Assembly (NCBI RefSeq): GCF_003573695.1
Contig: NC_039364.1
Coordinates: 71,258,256 to 71,322,255, forward strand
Direction of reading: 5' to 3'
Length of the DNA stretch: 64,000 bases
Source: Papaver somniferum
Lineage: Eukaryota > Streptophyta > Magnoliopsida > Ranunculales > Papaveraceae
The notes under the pieces are model-generated. The model saw nothing but the letters and a program-made list of their open reading frames with translations. It was not told where the DNA came from and ran no database searches. Position numbers and translations under genes: made by a program. Numbering within the stretch: position 1 is the stretch's first letter; each line of letters opens with the position of its first letter. Below are positions 12,702-24,873 of this stretch, one piece after another.

Positions 12702-12874
12702 GATATAAAGGGATTAATTCTCTCTTTTTTTTTATTTCTCCCACAACCGACCACCACCTTCACCTCCCTGTCATCTTCACGCCGAGCAAGAGCAGCAGGA
12801 GAAAATTCGCCGGTCTTCCACCCGCCGGCGCCGTTAGCTCGCCTTCCGGCCAAATTCCAGCCGGCGCCGACCAG
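12702..12874 (+). promoter_or_regulatory. putative promoter and non-coding exon 1 of the antisense PMD gene
   Basis: GATATAAAGG at about 12703-12712 could be a TATA box. It is followed by a pyrimidine-rich stretch and a C-rich leader ending CCGACCAG|GTACGT, a good splice donor at 12875. The leader has no in-frame ATG. The proposed intron runs 12875-13679 and ends TTATTGCAG. All of this is predicted from signals; RNA data would be needed for the start site. Confidence 0.5.
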
Positions 12875-13829
12875 GTACGTGCAATTTTTTTTTTCAAAGT
12901 TTGCTGATTTCATGAGATGTTCATGCTTCCATCATGTTAAAATTATATACATGGGTATATGTTGATGTGAGTTTTGTGGAAAAACCCTTATTTATTAAAC
13001 GTATGTTCGTTCGGTCGTTAGTTTTGAAAACTAATAATAATCCCTGATTTAGAAGGAATTTTTTATATGTATGTGGACTTAGGTCCAGTGATAAAACTTA
13101 GTGTATGAGCTTTCATGTGAACCAAGATTTTACCTTAATAGATGTGAGCTTTCACAAAACCGAAATAAACCCCGTTTTAGAAAATTATGCTCATTCGAGG
13201 AAAATAGATACATGTAATTTTATGTATGTAAATTTATGTCCAGTGATAAAACTTTGTTTATGAGCTTTCATGTGAACTAGTATTTTATCACAAGAGGTGC
13301 GAGCTTTCACAAAACTAGCATAAACTTTCGTTTTTAATAAAACGCTAATACGAAGGAAAATAGATTTTTTTTTTATATCTATGAAGTCGTGACATATTTT
13401 ATGTGAAACATGATGACATATTTTATTCACATGGATTTGTTCTTATTAGATAAATTCTGAAAATTTATATGAACAAATTGCATTGATTATTGTTTTGTAA
13501 AATCAAGACGTGGGTTTTGAGTAACCTTCAAACTAGACAATTTATTTACGATGAAATAGTGTCTTGTTGTAAATTTCATGAGGTTAGTTGTGTGAATGTT
13601 CACATTATGAAAATTATGTCTATGATTTTATGAGAAAATCATTTTTCATGAATTAATGAAGTGTTGTTCATTATTGCAGGTTTCAAGGAACGAATTGATT
13701 TCGTGTGTTAACTCTTATATTCCAACCACTATTGTTAGTGAAATTGAAAGAGGTAAGAGTTCAAGATTTACCGTTTGTAAACACCGGCGTTTTAATTTGC
13801 ATGATTCCATCATCTTATTGGATTCGCGG

Positions 13830-16800
13830 ATGACTGAAACATTGTGTGTATTTCATAGCAGCTTTGCGAGGATGTCTGGTTCTCCAGCCAATGACGCTTC
13901 CAGAGATGAAAGGTGTGCAGATGATGATATCTCCATAAAGGAAACATGCACGGATGAGACTTCCGTTGGTGAGGAATACGAAACACCTGGAATCAAGAAT
14001 GTCCCAAACATAGATGACGCTTTCTTTGAGGTTCAGGAGCCCGAAAATCGTCTCAAGTCCCCGGTATATCGCTTTCTGATCAATCCCAGGACGGTCACTC
14101 AAAAGAAATTGGTGACTTCTCGTGCTGCTATTCGGTTCTGTCTTGAACGAGGACTTTTCCAGGCTTCAATGATTGAATTCAAGCTTTCTCGACGCCCCTT
14201 AGAGAAGTTCTCGGGATGGTCTAGACACATGCTAGGATTTCCTCGTGTTAGAGCTATGCTGGATAGAGCACAAATTACCAAGGCCGTTCAAACATATGGA
14301 GATTTGTATATCTTTCATGACGCACGAGGTATTGTATCTCTTCTTGCTCGCTGGTGCATCCCAACTCACACGTTTATATGCAGCCGTGGAGAGTTCACTG
14401 TTACCTTGGAAGATATAGTTTCTTTATTGCATCTTCCAATTACAGGTAACTTTCCTGAAGAACTTTGGACAATGGAAGAGAAAGAAGTTTCCGAAACTTT
14501 AACATCTGAGATGGAGAGAATCAACAAGGTTTTTGGTAAAGGTTGTTACACTCATTGGTTGACACATTGGTGTCCACGAGACGTCCCTCTTGATGAACCC
14601 GACGGTATGTTGTCTATTGCTGCTTTCTTGTGCTTATGGCTGTCTAGGGATGTGTTTGAAGATGCTGGTACCTTGTTGAAGCCGTTTTTAATTCCTTTCG
14701 CTATTAAGCTGGCTCAAGGTGAACAACTTCCGCTAGGTAGCTTATTCTTGGGCTCTTTATATTCTAACCTGGACTCTTTAGTCGTAGACTCTAGTGTTTC
14801 GAACGGATTCATGAAGATTGAATGCTACGCCAACACGATGTTTCTCCAAGCTCTGATGTGGGAGCGTTTCGGAAACTATGCACCCATTCCCCGTAGTGTC
14901 TTACAAAGTCTGAAATATGCTGATGCTCGACGTATCTTCCATGAGAAAGACAACGCTAGGATTATGCGCTGGTCTACGAAGCAAATTCAGTCCAAGACAC
15001 GCTTCATCGACGTATTAGATGACGAGTCTGAGTTTAACTTCCGTCCTTGGGTGGTGGTTCCTCCTCACGTTTCTCAATTGAAGACTTTCAATGCTGGAGA
15101 AAGTAAGTATTTGAAATCCGGCGCTGATTTGAGTGATGGCGAAAGATCTTTCATGCTGAGTTGTACTCCCGGTCACATAATATCAGACATATTCGCCCGT
15201 CAGATGGGTATGGACCAATGTGTTCCAACCTTCAGAAGGAGAAGACCATCAGTGGAACAACTTAAGACTTGTTTAGATCACACACGTGATGAAGGGAGCT
15301 CCTATTGGTTCCCTTGTATTGATCGAACCACGTACGTGACTCCAGGTTATATGGAATTCTGGGATCAGCAGCTTGAGCGTCTTAATAATTATGTGACGGC
15401 CTCCCAACCTTTAGTGAAGGATCCCCCTTTTTCTGAGATGATTGCCTCTCGTCCCAGACTCAGGAATATTTTTGGTGGTGACAAACGAGAGACATCTCCA
15501 GGAGGTTCATCAGTATGTATTATTTTGCATATTCCTCATACAACTCGTATAATCGTCTTTAATTACTACATCAATTTATTTTGCAGGAGGGTCGTGCTGT
15601 GAGACCTCGAATTGAAGTGAATTGCTCAGAAGCGGAGAAAATTTCCCACGGTGGAGAAGGCAGGAGCAAGAATTGCAAGTTGTTGCCCAACACCATATAG
15701 TCCCCAGTCGCCTTTTTGGTGAGTTGTTGATATTTTTCGCTGTGACTTCGTCCATCCACATTATCAGGATCTCAAAATCGATATTTTTTATTTGGTTACA
15801 GGACTTTGCTCCGTCTAGTATTGACGGTCTTCGATTCTCTGCTGCTGTGCAGACGACTTCTGATTTGAGCGTTGAAGAAGAAGTCGCTGTGAGTAATTTC
15901 CTTTACCATCGGACATAAAAGTTTCATGTGAAGATGCTAATTACTTGATAATATGTCCAGGAGGATGTCATCATGGAGGCGGAAAGTGCTGATGTTCGAC
16001 CTTCCTCTGAGAATATAGATGAAGGCGCTTCCAAGGATTCAGATCCAAATAGAAGTAATGAACCCCTTGTCGTTAATACGGACGATCATAATTCCTCGAG
16101 TACTTCAGAGACCTCCAAAGTAAGTATATACCTTGTACCCTCTTCATAGAAGTATAAAATTTCTGATTTGTGAATGAATGAATGAGAATCTATGTGTATA
16201 TATGAAAAACTTGGTCGAACTTCGTCGTCAGAAAATTCAGAACCCAGTTTTTTTACTAAAAACGCCGTAAAATCTTCATCTGGAGTCGGATTTTCAATAT
16301 CTGCATATGTATCCTCAAGCCCAGGAAATTTCCAAGCTTTACAACAGAAGCTTTTTAAGTTTTGAGCACGTTTAGGGCCTGAAAAAGACGAAATAGTAAA
16401 CTTCCAGGAGACTTTCAGAACTTTTTCAGATTGCATGTTGCCCGATGTTTTGACCACAGATCCTAGATCGTTCGCCCAATTGCCATGAAGTTTTGAGCAC
16501 GTTTAAGGAAATTAGATGATGTTAGTTCACTTAATTTCTTAATTTTATAATCGTATTGGATTTCCATCCTTGAATCGTTCTAATCCCATGTAATCTTCGC
16601 ATTAGGTGCCGAGTAACGAAGTTGGGAATTATGAATCCAGTAATGATGGTTTGGGCAATCCAGGAGTTTTCGGTGACAAGACATCTACATCTGTTCCTCA
16701 AGATGATGAAGCGTTGGTCGTTGATGCCGTGGAGGTAGAAGAAACTCTAATTGTGCCTCAGACGGTGGAACCCTAACCTGAAATAGCGGAAGATACTTCT

Positions 16801-17364
16801 TCTGAAATTGTCTCTATGATCACCGATGCTGCTCCAGTAGTTGAGAACCAGATGATAGTGCATGAGTATCCGACTGCAGGGATTTCCTTTGATCCTCAAT
16901 TTGGTGAGTTACTCCCGTATCACCAGATTGTTGGAGGATTTAGCGTTCCTATCGGATATGCCGCTATGTACAAGGAACTGTGGGAAATGTATGGACACAT
17001 TGTTGTCACTCGGGATCCAGAACGCATTTATTTTTTGACGAAACAAGTGGAGGCTATCTTGCATGTCATAGATGATATCCGTATTACTGCCAGAAATGAT
17101 GTTACTCATGATGTACTCTTTGATTGGGAATACAACTTGAAGAATGTTGAAGATCTTGGCTTCAATCTTAAGTGGCTCCGTCAAAGACTTGAAGTTATCA
17201 GGAAAGCAGTAAAGGGCGATGTTCCCTTCCCTACCAGTGATGCCGTGTTGAAGAAGATGAATGAAGTTTCTGATCTAACCAAGAAGCTGGAGGAGGAAAA
17301 GGAGGCTCTGAAAGTCTTGGAGGAGGCAGAGGAGCAGAAATCTTTCTTCGATGGTTTTCTTTAG
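13830..17364 (+). pseudogene. plant mobile domain (PMD, aminotransferase-like) gene, antisense inside element C
   Basis: Exons read as 13680-15512, 15587-15718, 15802-15888, 15961-16119 and 16606-17364 after a leader exon; every junction inside the coding part is GT-AG and phase 0. I take the first ATG at 13830 (a second is at 13872). Exon 2 alone gives about 560 residues with the PMD signature at about 181-205 (TFICSRGEFTVTLEDIVSLL, then PITG), the WERFGNY and FRPWVV regions, and a WDQQLERL segment. The C-terminal exons are acidic and serine-rich, ending in a coiled coil (KKMNEVSDLTKKLEEEKEAL). Two in-frame stops break it: TAG at 15698-15700 and TAA at 16774-16776. PMD proteins occur as silencing-related host genes and inside transposons; here the gene is antisense to a gypsy element and starts beside its 3' LTR. 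Full length would be about 938 residues. Confidence 0.82.
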
Positions 17365-17741
17365 TTTCCTTTCCATAATCCCATGAATTTATGAACTTTT
17401 GTGAGAGATATGAGATTTATTTGGGTTTTGATTTTTGATAGGTGTTGAGTCTATGACTGAGGATTTTCTTTTGACTTTGATCGAGATTTTATTTTAAGTA
17501 AAGTGAACTGAATTTTTGATAAATTGCTGAATTCAAATATTGATTGCAAGTATTGCAAACGTTTTGGAGGAACTGAAATACAACGAAAGAAAATTCTAAA
17601 TGCCAAATCAAGACGTGATGAGTGCTCAAATGCCTAGTACCTCAAATGTCTAATAATTTCAGACAAATGCCTTAAGCCAATTCTCATGAATTACTGGCAG
17701 GGTTCTGCCATCTGTGTTGATCAACTTGTAGTATCCTCCAG
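17365..17741. other. convergent intergenic spacer inside element C
   Basis: A 377-bp AT-rich gap between the stop of the antisense PMD gene and the end of the gag-protease-pol remnant on the other strand. It presumably holds the 3' UTR of the PMD gene. I see no clear terminator or other feature. Confidence 0.5.
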
Positions 17742-19058
17742 TTATGGACTTAGCAACCATAAACGGTCCTTCCAATTGGAGCTCCTTGCAGAATGGAGAT
17801 CTCGTTTAGTTGCCTTGAGAACCAAATTTCCCTCCTTGAATTTGTTCGGCTTTGTAATTCGTGCCTTGAATATCTTGCGCTGATTCCATGGTTGTGGCAC
17901 ATAAGGACACTCGTGTAGAGGAGAGTATCCAACATACTGTCTGTCGTGTTTAGCCAGGTCTTCAGCAATAAACCTTTTGATAGAATGATCAACATTGAGA
18001 TGCGCTGGATCCAACCATTGGGTATAATATTTCTGAGGTGAAGTTATCCATTCATAACTCTTGGTAATTGCTAAATTGTTCATGGGGAGAAGTCCCTGGG
18101 TCAAAGTAGCATATTTGAACATTGGTAGTATTGGAGCATGAAGAGGAATAAGACTTGCCTGAACTTGAAACCTTTTGACAAAGGTATGTGGACTTTCTCC
18201 AGGTTCTTGTGTAAGTCCCATCAAGGTTCTATCCTCCTGTAGATGCTCAAATGGTGGAGCATCCTCTGCGTCCTCTGACTCAAAGTCTTTGTCGGCGGCG
18301 CAGCGTGCTGAAGGCTTTGGAGTGATCCTTCCAACACGAATCCAGGAACTTCCAAGGATCATGTCATATCCAGGGTCTTCCCGGATTATGTAAAATTTGG
18401 TCTCAGTGCAGACTAAACTTTCTGTAACTTTGAGAGTAATGAAGCCGTATGCATCCCGGGAAACTCCTTCGTGGTCTCTGATTGTTATGAGAGAGTGAGT
18501 AGCTTCTTGTCGAGTAATGCCGGCAGCTCTGAGAGTTTTCAAAGGGATGATGTTGACAGCAGTACCAACATCAACAAATGCCCTTTTGAATTCATTTCCT
18601 TTAATGTGCACTGTGGTGAGCAGACCCCAGTCATACATTTCTTTGTCGGTGGCTGAAGGTTCAGGATGTACATCTGGAATCAGCAGGCGTTTTCCAGAAA
18701 CTATGTAGTTCAAGGTTGTGAACATGTCTCCCCTTTGTGTTTACGACAGGAAGAGCAATTCGAAGACATGCTCTATCAATGACTGAACTGCCTCCTTGAC
18801 TGGTGCTTCGGAAATGGAGAAAGTCCTGACAGGAAGAGGGTCTCTGTGTACTCCCTCGGCTCCAAGATTAAGTTCTCTCGGCTCAAACTTTTCTCTGAAT
18901 ATGCGTTTCAAAACTTTGCAGCTGCTTGTTGGATGATTCACGAACCGGTGGAATCGACAATAACGAGGATTTTCCATGTCTTCCTCAGTTGGGTCTCTCC
19001 TGATGTATGGCAATTTGATTGCGCCATCTTGGATCCCGGCGTCTAATAGTTCGATCAC
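17742..19058 (-). pseudogene. gypsy gag-protease remnant fused to a pol tail
   Basis: One minus-strand frame with a single TAA at 18741-18743. The upstream part is a gag C-terminus with a zinc-type motif (CRFHRFVNHPTSSC). From 18725 down it reads a retropepsin-like domain: FKRAFVDVGTAVNIIPLKTL, with DVG in place of D-T/S-G, and GYDMILGSSW. It then runs without a frame break into a gag-like stretch (TQEPGESPHTFVKRFQ) and ends with a pol C-terminal motif (NKFKEGNLVLKAT). RT, RNase H and integrase are absent, so internal deletion and rearrangement have joined distant parts. The gag N-terminus is lost at the 19103/19104 junction. Inactive as a polyprotein. Confidence 0.75.
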
Positions 19059-19103
19059 TTCTCCAATGGGGAGAGGAAAATTGGGTGCAATTTGATTCCT
19101 CAG

Positions 19104-19982
19104 TTGATTCCCTTAGCTGATCTCACCCACAACTAAGAGTTGCTACGGCTCAAAGTCAGAGACTTGATAAACAAATCTGTCTCATGCAGAAAAGTCTATT
19201 GAATAGATAAATCTGTCTCCCTCAGAAATACCTACGAAGTTTTTGTTCTGTCTTTTGATAAATCAAGGTGAACAGGAACCAATTGATACACCGGTCTTAT
19301 ATTCTCGAAGAACATCCTAGTAGAATCAATCACCTCACAATAACTTAACTATATGGTAGTAGAACAAGTTATTGTGGAATCACAAAGAATGAGACGAAGA
19401 GCTTTGTGATTACTTTTTATATCTTACCTATCGGAGATAAATCTCGAGAAAATCTTAGAGAAGATAGTATTCAATACGGTAGAACAAAGTGAGATCAGAA
19501 CACACAACTACATAGAAAATAATTGGGTTTGGCTTCAGAATCCCAATGAAGTCTTTAAGTCGTTAACCTATAGTGGTTTACGAAACCTGATTTAAGATTC
19601 AAGCTAATATCTTTCCACTGTTAGATGGTCTTATCTTGTTACACGCAAATGAAATATACTTTCATTTAGATATGGGTAACCGTACCTAAACGTGTATATT
19701 GAGTTGGATCAATTACATTTAACCGAAGTTAGCCACATGGACACTTTTTCCTTAACCATGTTCATATTAAAAAAACTAGATCAATTGATAATCAAATGAA
19801 TCTAATTGTGTTACTCATAGAGTTATTCAATTGTTTATATTCTCATAGAAGTATACAAGACACAATTGAAGCAAAATCGGATTGATTCAAAAGAATCAGT
19901 TCATAAACATTTTAGCCACGTTTTGCAAAGATTTCATTCCTTAATATATAAATGTGTTTGTTTTTGAGTATGAAATCATACT
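19104..19982 (-). repeat. duplicated copy of the A-like LTR flank
   Basis: Near-identical to 7548-8586, minus about 170 bp (8022-8195 has no counterpart), and ending with the same ATACT at 19978-19982. It begins at a TTGATTCC microhomology shared with the internal end of element C (about 19092 and 19104). Confidence 0.8.
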
Positions 19983-22787
19983 TGTGAGTGGGGAAAAAAC
20001 GATTTGCTGGTTTTTACAGAATTGAAGAGTCGACCGTGTGGAGACTCCTTGAACCGAACGAAATGTTGAACCTCACACAGATGCACTGCAAGAAGGGAGT
20101 GCTTTAAGTTCGAGAGATCAATCTGTAAGACCCCTGCCTAAACCAAGAACAATGGCCGTTCCAGAGTCAATTCGGTGTTGATCTGTATGAGGGAAGCTGA
20201 GAAATGCGTGAGATCAATAGTGATCTGAGATTGTAGGTGTGTTATGAATTCAACGTGAAAATGCTCTGAATGATTGAATTTTGCTCAGGGTCACCCTTGG
20301 TCGGTCAAGGGGATGTGCCCGTGTCACCACAGTGTCCGTGCTTCAGTCCTGAGAATTTTGATATTCTCTGATGCACGTTTGAGCAACATTTGGAGAAAAT
20401 ATGCAAAATCCATGGTTTTGCTGAAACCGGCAAAAATACATGAGATGATGTAAATAATAAATAAAACATGGGATTTCAAGGTGTGGGACCGGCACGGCTA
20501 GGGCATGGCTGGCCGGCTGACAGACGCGGTCCCACATGTTTATCCCAGTTTTATGTGATTTTATGTGTTTTCTCTGATTTGAGGGAAATTTCATGAAACT
20601 GGAGAGTTTGGTGAAATTAGGAAACTCTCATGAGAGATAAAATAATAATAAAATAAGGAATGGGAGTGTGGGACCGACATGGCTAAGGCATGGCAGGTCG
20701 GCCATGAGCGCGGGTCCCAAGCCACTCTCCCAATTTTATGTAATTTTTGATGATTTTAGCTAACTTTCATAAAATCAAAAGGATTTGTTGAAAACCAAGA
20801 TATTTTGTTGAAATCAGGGAGTTTTCATGAAATCAGGAAACAAAACACCAAATAATAATAAAATAATAGGCGTGTGGGATCGGCTAGGGCATGGCCGGCG
20901 TCTAGGGCCCGGTCCCACAAGTTTTTCCCTAATTTTTTAATATTTTCTATAACTTCAGAGAAAATACATGAAATTAGGTAATTTTAGGGAAAATTCATGA
21001 AATCAAGGGAATTTTCATAATTTAAGAGGAAATAATAAAATAATGGGGCGTGAGGTGTGGGACCGGCTATGGTCCAGGCACGGCCGGCTGGTGCTCGTTC
21101 CCACGACACCTTTCCCTAATTTTATTATTTTTTGATGAAATAATGTGATTTTAGAGAAAAATACATGAAATTAGGTGATTTTAGGGAAAATTCATGAAAT
21201 CAAGGGAATTTTCATAATTTAAGAGGAAATAATAAAATAATGGGGCGTGAGGTGTGGGACCGGCCATGGCCAAGGCATGACTGGCCTGCCGGCGGTCCCC
21301 CGACACCTTTTCCTAATTTTATTATTTTTTTATGAAATCATGTGATTTTAGAGAAAAATACATGAAATTAGGTGATTTTAGGGAAAATTCATGAAATCAA
21401 GGGAATTTTCATAATTTAAGAGGAAATAATAAAATAATGAGGCGTGAGGTGTGGGACCGGCCACGGCCAAGGCATGACTGGCCGGCCGGCGGTCCCGCGA
21501 CACCTTTCCCTAATTTTATTATTTTTTTGATGAAATCATGTGATTTTAGAGAAAAATACATGAAATTAGGTGATTTTAGGGAAAATTCATGAAATCACGG
21601 GAATTTTCATAATTTAAGAGGAAATAGTAAAATAATGGGGCATGAAGTGTGGGACCGGCCACAGCCAAGGCATGACCGGCCGGCCGGCGGTCCCGCGACA
21701 ACTTTTCCTAATTTTAATATTTTTTGATAAAATCATGTGATTTAGATAAAAATACATGAAATTAGGTAATTTTCATGATTTTAGAGAAAATTAGTAAAAT
21801 ATGATAAAAATATTAAATTGGGCGTGGGACTGGTCACGGCACGACCGGACGGTTGGTGAGCCCAGTCCCCTGGTGCCTCTGCTAACATTTTTACTATTTT
21901 TCCTTCCTATTTTGCATAGGTTCCTCGTTCATTCGTATTTTCTGAAATGTTCGTTTGCTCATTCAAAATGCTGGTCTGTGTATTATCTGCTAATTACACT
22001 TGCACCATTTTGTCAGGGCTTATTCGATGCCCAGATGCCTGTTTCGTTGAATATTTATTACTAACCTGTGGAATTCTGCTGGGAAGAACCACAGATTGAA
22101 GTAACGAAATATAACGAGGAATCGTAGAATATTGCTGAATATTCAGGCGATTAATTGACGACTCGTAGAATATTGCTGGATATTCAGACGATGGCTCGTA
22201 GAATATTGTTGGACATTCAGATGATTTAAGAAAATTAATTGCTGGCTCTGTACTAGAAGGGCTTCCTGTCTTGGAGCATTAATTATCTGAGGGTTGAGAA
22301 ATATGAACTTGCTGGAGTGTCATATTCCTCTTGCATAGTCGGGGAAAATCTGGTTACATCCCGAAGACGTTGTCGCTCTATACTAGCAGACATGTTGTCT
22401 AGGATCCGCCCAATCTTTCTATTTTATACAGTATGAGATGTGTCGTGGCCTCAGCTGAGAGACTGCACATCTTCATCTTCTCTGAGAGACTTTCTCCATC
22501 AGAGGTGGCATGAGCTTTCATGCACAGAGACATGAGTCTCGATACTCATCCGATTGCCGGATACGGAATAATTACTGAAATTGCTCAGTATTCATGAGAT
22601 GTGTCGTGGCCTCAGCTGAGAGACTACACATTTACACGTACTCTGAGAGACAACCTTCTCAGTCAGAGATTTTTTGACATGAGATTTCATGATTTAAGGA
22701 GAGATATGAGTCTCAATACTCATCCGGTTGCCGAATCTGGAGTATAGTTTTACAATTCTACCCTTTGTCGAAAATCCACCATCTACA
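19983..22787 (-). repeat. family C LTR, second copy (solo-like, internally deleted)
   Basis: Runs TGTGAGTGGGG to CCATCTACA and is flanked by ATACT on both sides (19978-19982 and 22788-22792), as a solo LTR should be. Compared with 8587-12400 it lacks about 1.2 kb (the counterpart of about 8885-10107). It has four good copies of the 197-bp palindrome repeat (starts near 21048, 21242, 21441, 21639). No gene. Confidence 0.82.
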
Positions 22788-23423
22788 ATACTTAACCGGT
22801 TTAAGAACTTGAACCACTTAAGTTTGCGAACGGGTACGCGAACTTAAGTTACGGACATTGGTCACAAGCCGACAGTTTGCAAGCGGGTACGCAAACTTTA
22901 GCTCTGGACCGAACTCAGTTGAAACCGTTTGTGAACGAGTACGGAATCTTGGTTCCCGGACTTCAACAGTTAAATCAGTTTTTGAACGGGTTTGCAAACA
23001 TAAGTACCCTGACTTAAACAGCTGAATAAGTTTGCGAACGGGTATGTAAATTCCGGTCCTGAATTCCGACAAAACAGTTCGTACACTTAGTACACAAACC
23101 GTAATGTATCCAGACATGGGTTTTAGCTCTTAACTCCCATTTCAATCATTGAAACATTCTTAGAAAACGACAATAGCTGTCTCACACAAACTATTAGCTT
23201 ATAATCAATTTTCAAGTGATTGAATGATCAATACGAAACATTCCAAGCCTACATCAAATGACTGTCTCACAAAAATCATGTAAGATGTTACCAGGTGTTT
23301 TCACATGATCATCTTTTGACTTTCGTCAAGAATAATGATGAACGTATTTAAATCAAAAAGCTTTCCAACACATATTTCGAGAAAGATATGAGCGAGTTAA
23401 ACTCAGCTCGAAATATCAAATAT
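22788..23423 (-). repeat. old A-like LTR (minus), right visible piece
   Basis: Resumes the LTR interrupted at 8586, starting with the ATACT duplication. Between 22810 and 23105 it has repeated TTTGCGAACGGGTACGCAAAC-like palindromic motifs. It stops at 23423 where a plus-strand A-type LTR begins. Confidence 0.68.
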
Positions 23424-23693
23424 TGTTAGAGCACTGCTCGGCCGAAATCGCAAGCGTTGTTATCTCAAGATTGTTGTCAAGTTTAGTTGCCAAAACTATA
23501 AGTCTTGATTTCTAGTCTACTTATATCTAAGTCTCGGATTAGGATAGAAAGTGTTCATCGATTGAAGACGAAGAACTAATAAGGGGATCTTGTGGAACTT
23601 CATCAACAAAAGGTATGTGTAGACTTGAACTCATCTATAACTCAAGAGTCTATCTGCTATATCTCCTATTTGAAACCAAAGTCGTATAGCTAT
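23424..23693 (+). repeat. A-type LTR (plus), first piece; host of element B
   Basis: Starts TGTTAGAGCACTGCTCGG, a diverged family-A LTR start. It is broken at 23693 by element B (duplication GCTAT here, ACTAT at 58364-58368) and continues at 58364-58451 and 59330-59592. Confidence 0.75.
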
Positions 23694-24873
23694 TGAAAAG
23701 GCGAGGGTACCCAAATATACCTCAAGCTAAAACTTTTACTACCTATAAGTCATTTCTCCGAAAGTGATTGTCTATGGACTGAGTCGAGACAATGCAACTA
23801 ATCGGTTCACACTTCATGTGATCGTCTATGGATACGAGATCGAGATAATACAACAACGACGTATGTTTACTTGATAAAAAGGTTCGGAATTAACCAAACA
23901 CAATAGGATTGCTTATCAAGTAAATAGGAAATTAATATTTGTGTAATTTACTTTAATTATAATAAAACAATTATAATGCGGAAATATAAAGTATATGACA
24001 CATCAAGATTTTGTTAACGAGGAAACCGCAAATGCAGAAAAACCCTGGGACCTTGTCCAGAATTGAATACTCTCAGGATTAAGCCGCTACACAAAATTAA
24101 ACCAACTTCGTATAGTTGAGACCAAGCAACTAAACCTATAGTTCACCTAGTTCCGTCTGTATTCCCACGCCTCCGACCTATGAATAAGTCACGTACTTGG
24201 AACAATTCCTTTGGTTCGTATTCCAAACAGTAAAGGAACAACAAATCTATTTGGTATCTCTCTTCAACCAAGTGATGTGAGTTCGACAAAGGCTCTTCTG
24301 TTTATCTCAAATGAACTCCTTCGTCGGGTTCTTAGATTTATCTTATGTTCAACTACCAAAGGTAATTTTTAAGATTTTTGGAATCAATACTTTTAATCAC
24401 AAAGAATTGTATTGATGTCGATCTACACAAGTAATCAATCCAATCTACCACAAGGATAAACCAATTATAGTTGGATCCTCTATACCGAAACAAGTATCGT
24501 GCACACCAAAGATTATGAACCCCAAATCAGAAATCTTCAATATCTTCTTTGTCTTCAAATATTCTTAGATATTCAATAAACACCTGCAAACAACAACTTG
24601 AATCTCTTGTTATCAATCATACACAGAACGGAGTCTGTTAACAATGGATTATCACAAGATCGTCTTTAGCACTAACAACAGTCTAAAGATCCTTGTCGAA
24701 ACTTCGATCTAGTTTGAGTGAATCTTATATCAGAAGAGAAGATTCTCAAGCATAAACAAACTATGTGCAATCAAAGTTCAACCACCGTTAGTCAATCAAA
24801 TCAATCGAAAACACAAGATAAACCGCAATTATCTAGTTTCCCACCAACGGTACTAATAGAGCTTCTCAATCCC
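23694..24873 (-). repeat. 3' LTR of element B, left piece
   Basis: Starts TGAAAAGGCGAGGGTACCC and matches 46927 onward. It breaks at 24873 with target duplication ATCCC (24869-24873, repeated at 41452-41456). No gene; frames such as 24718-24963 run across the junction and are chance. Confidence 0.87.

Larger units (their letters stand above)
8587..19103 (-). mobile_element. Ty3/gypsy (Tat-like) retrotransposon, family C, partial
   Basis: Minus-strand element. Its 3' LTR is 8587-12400, followed by a polypurine tract, a plus-strand (antisense) plant-mobile-domain gene, and then, on the minus strand, pol tail, protease and gag remnants up to about 19103. The internal region is then cut: 19104 restarts the same flank that precedes the left LTR (7548 onward), so the PBS and the true 5' LTR junction are missing. 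No reverse transcriptase or integrase core is seen. A gag zinc motif, a retropepsin-like region and an antisense extra ORF between pol and the 3' LTR fit the Tat group of gypsy elements; that lineage call is inference. Confidence 0.75.

Noticed and set aside
12687..12965. 92-codon plus-strand frame in the leader of the antisense PMD gene
   Set aside because: It begins at TTG, crosses a good splice donor at 12875 and has only low-complexity Ser/Pro/Arg content; better read as a non-coding leader exon plus intron.
16086..16457. 123-codon minus-strand frame
   Set aside because: It lies mostly in an intron of the PMD gene, on the opposite strand, with no recognisable domain.
22818..23117. 99-codon minus-strand frame with repeated SRTRSQT phrases
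   Set aside because: The protein repeats simply reflect palindromic CGAACGGGTACG DNA repeats in the LTR.
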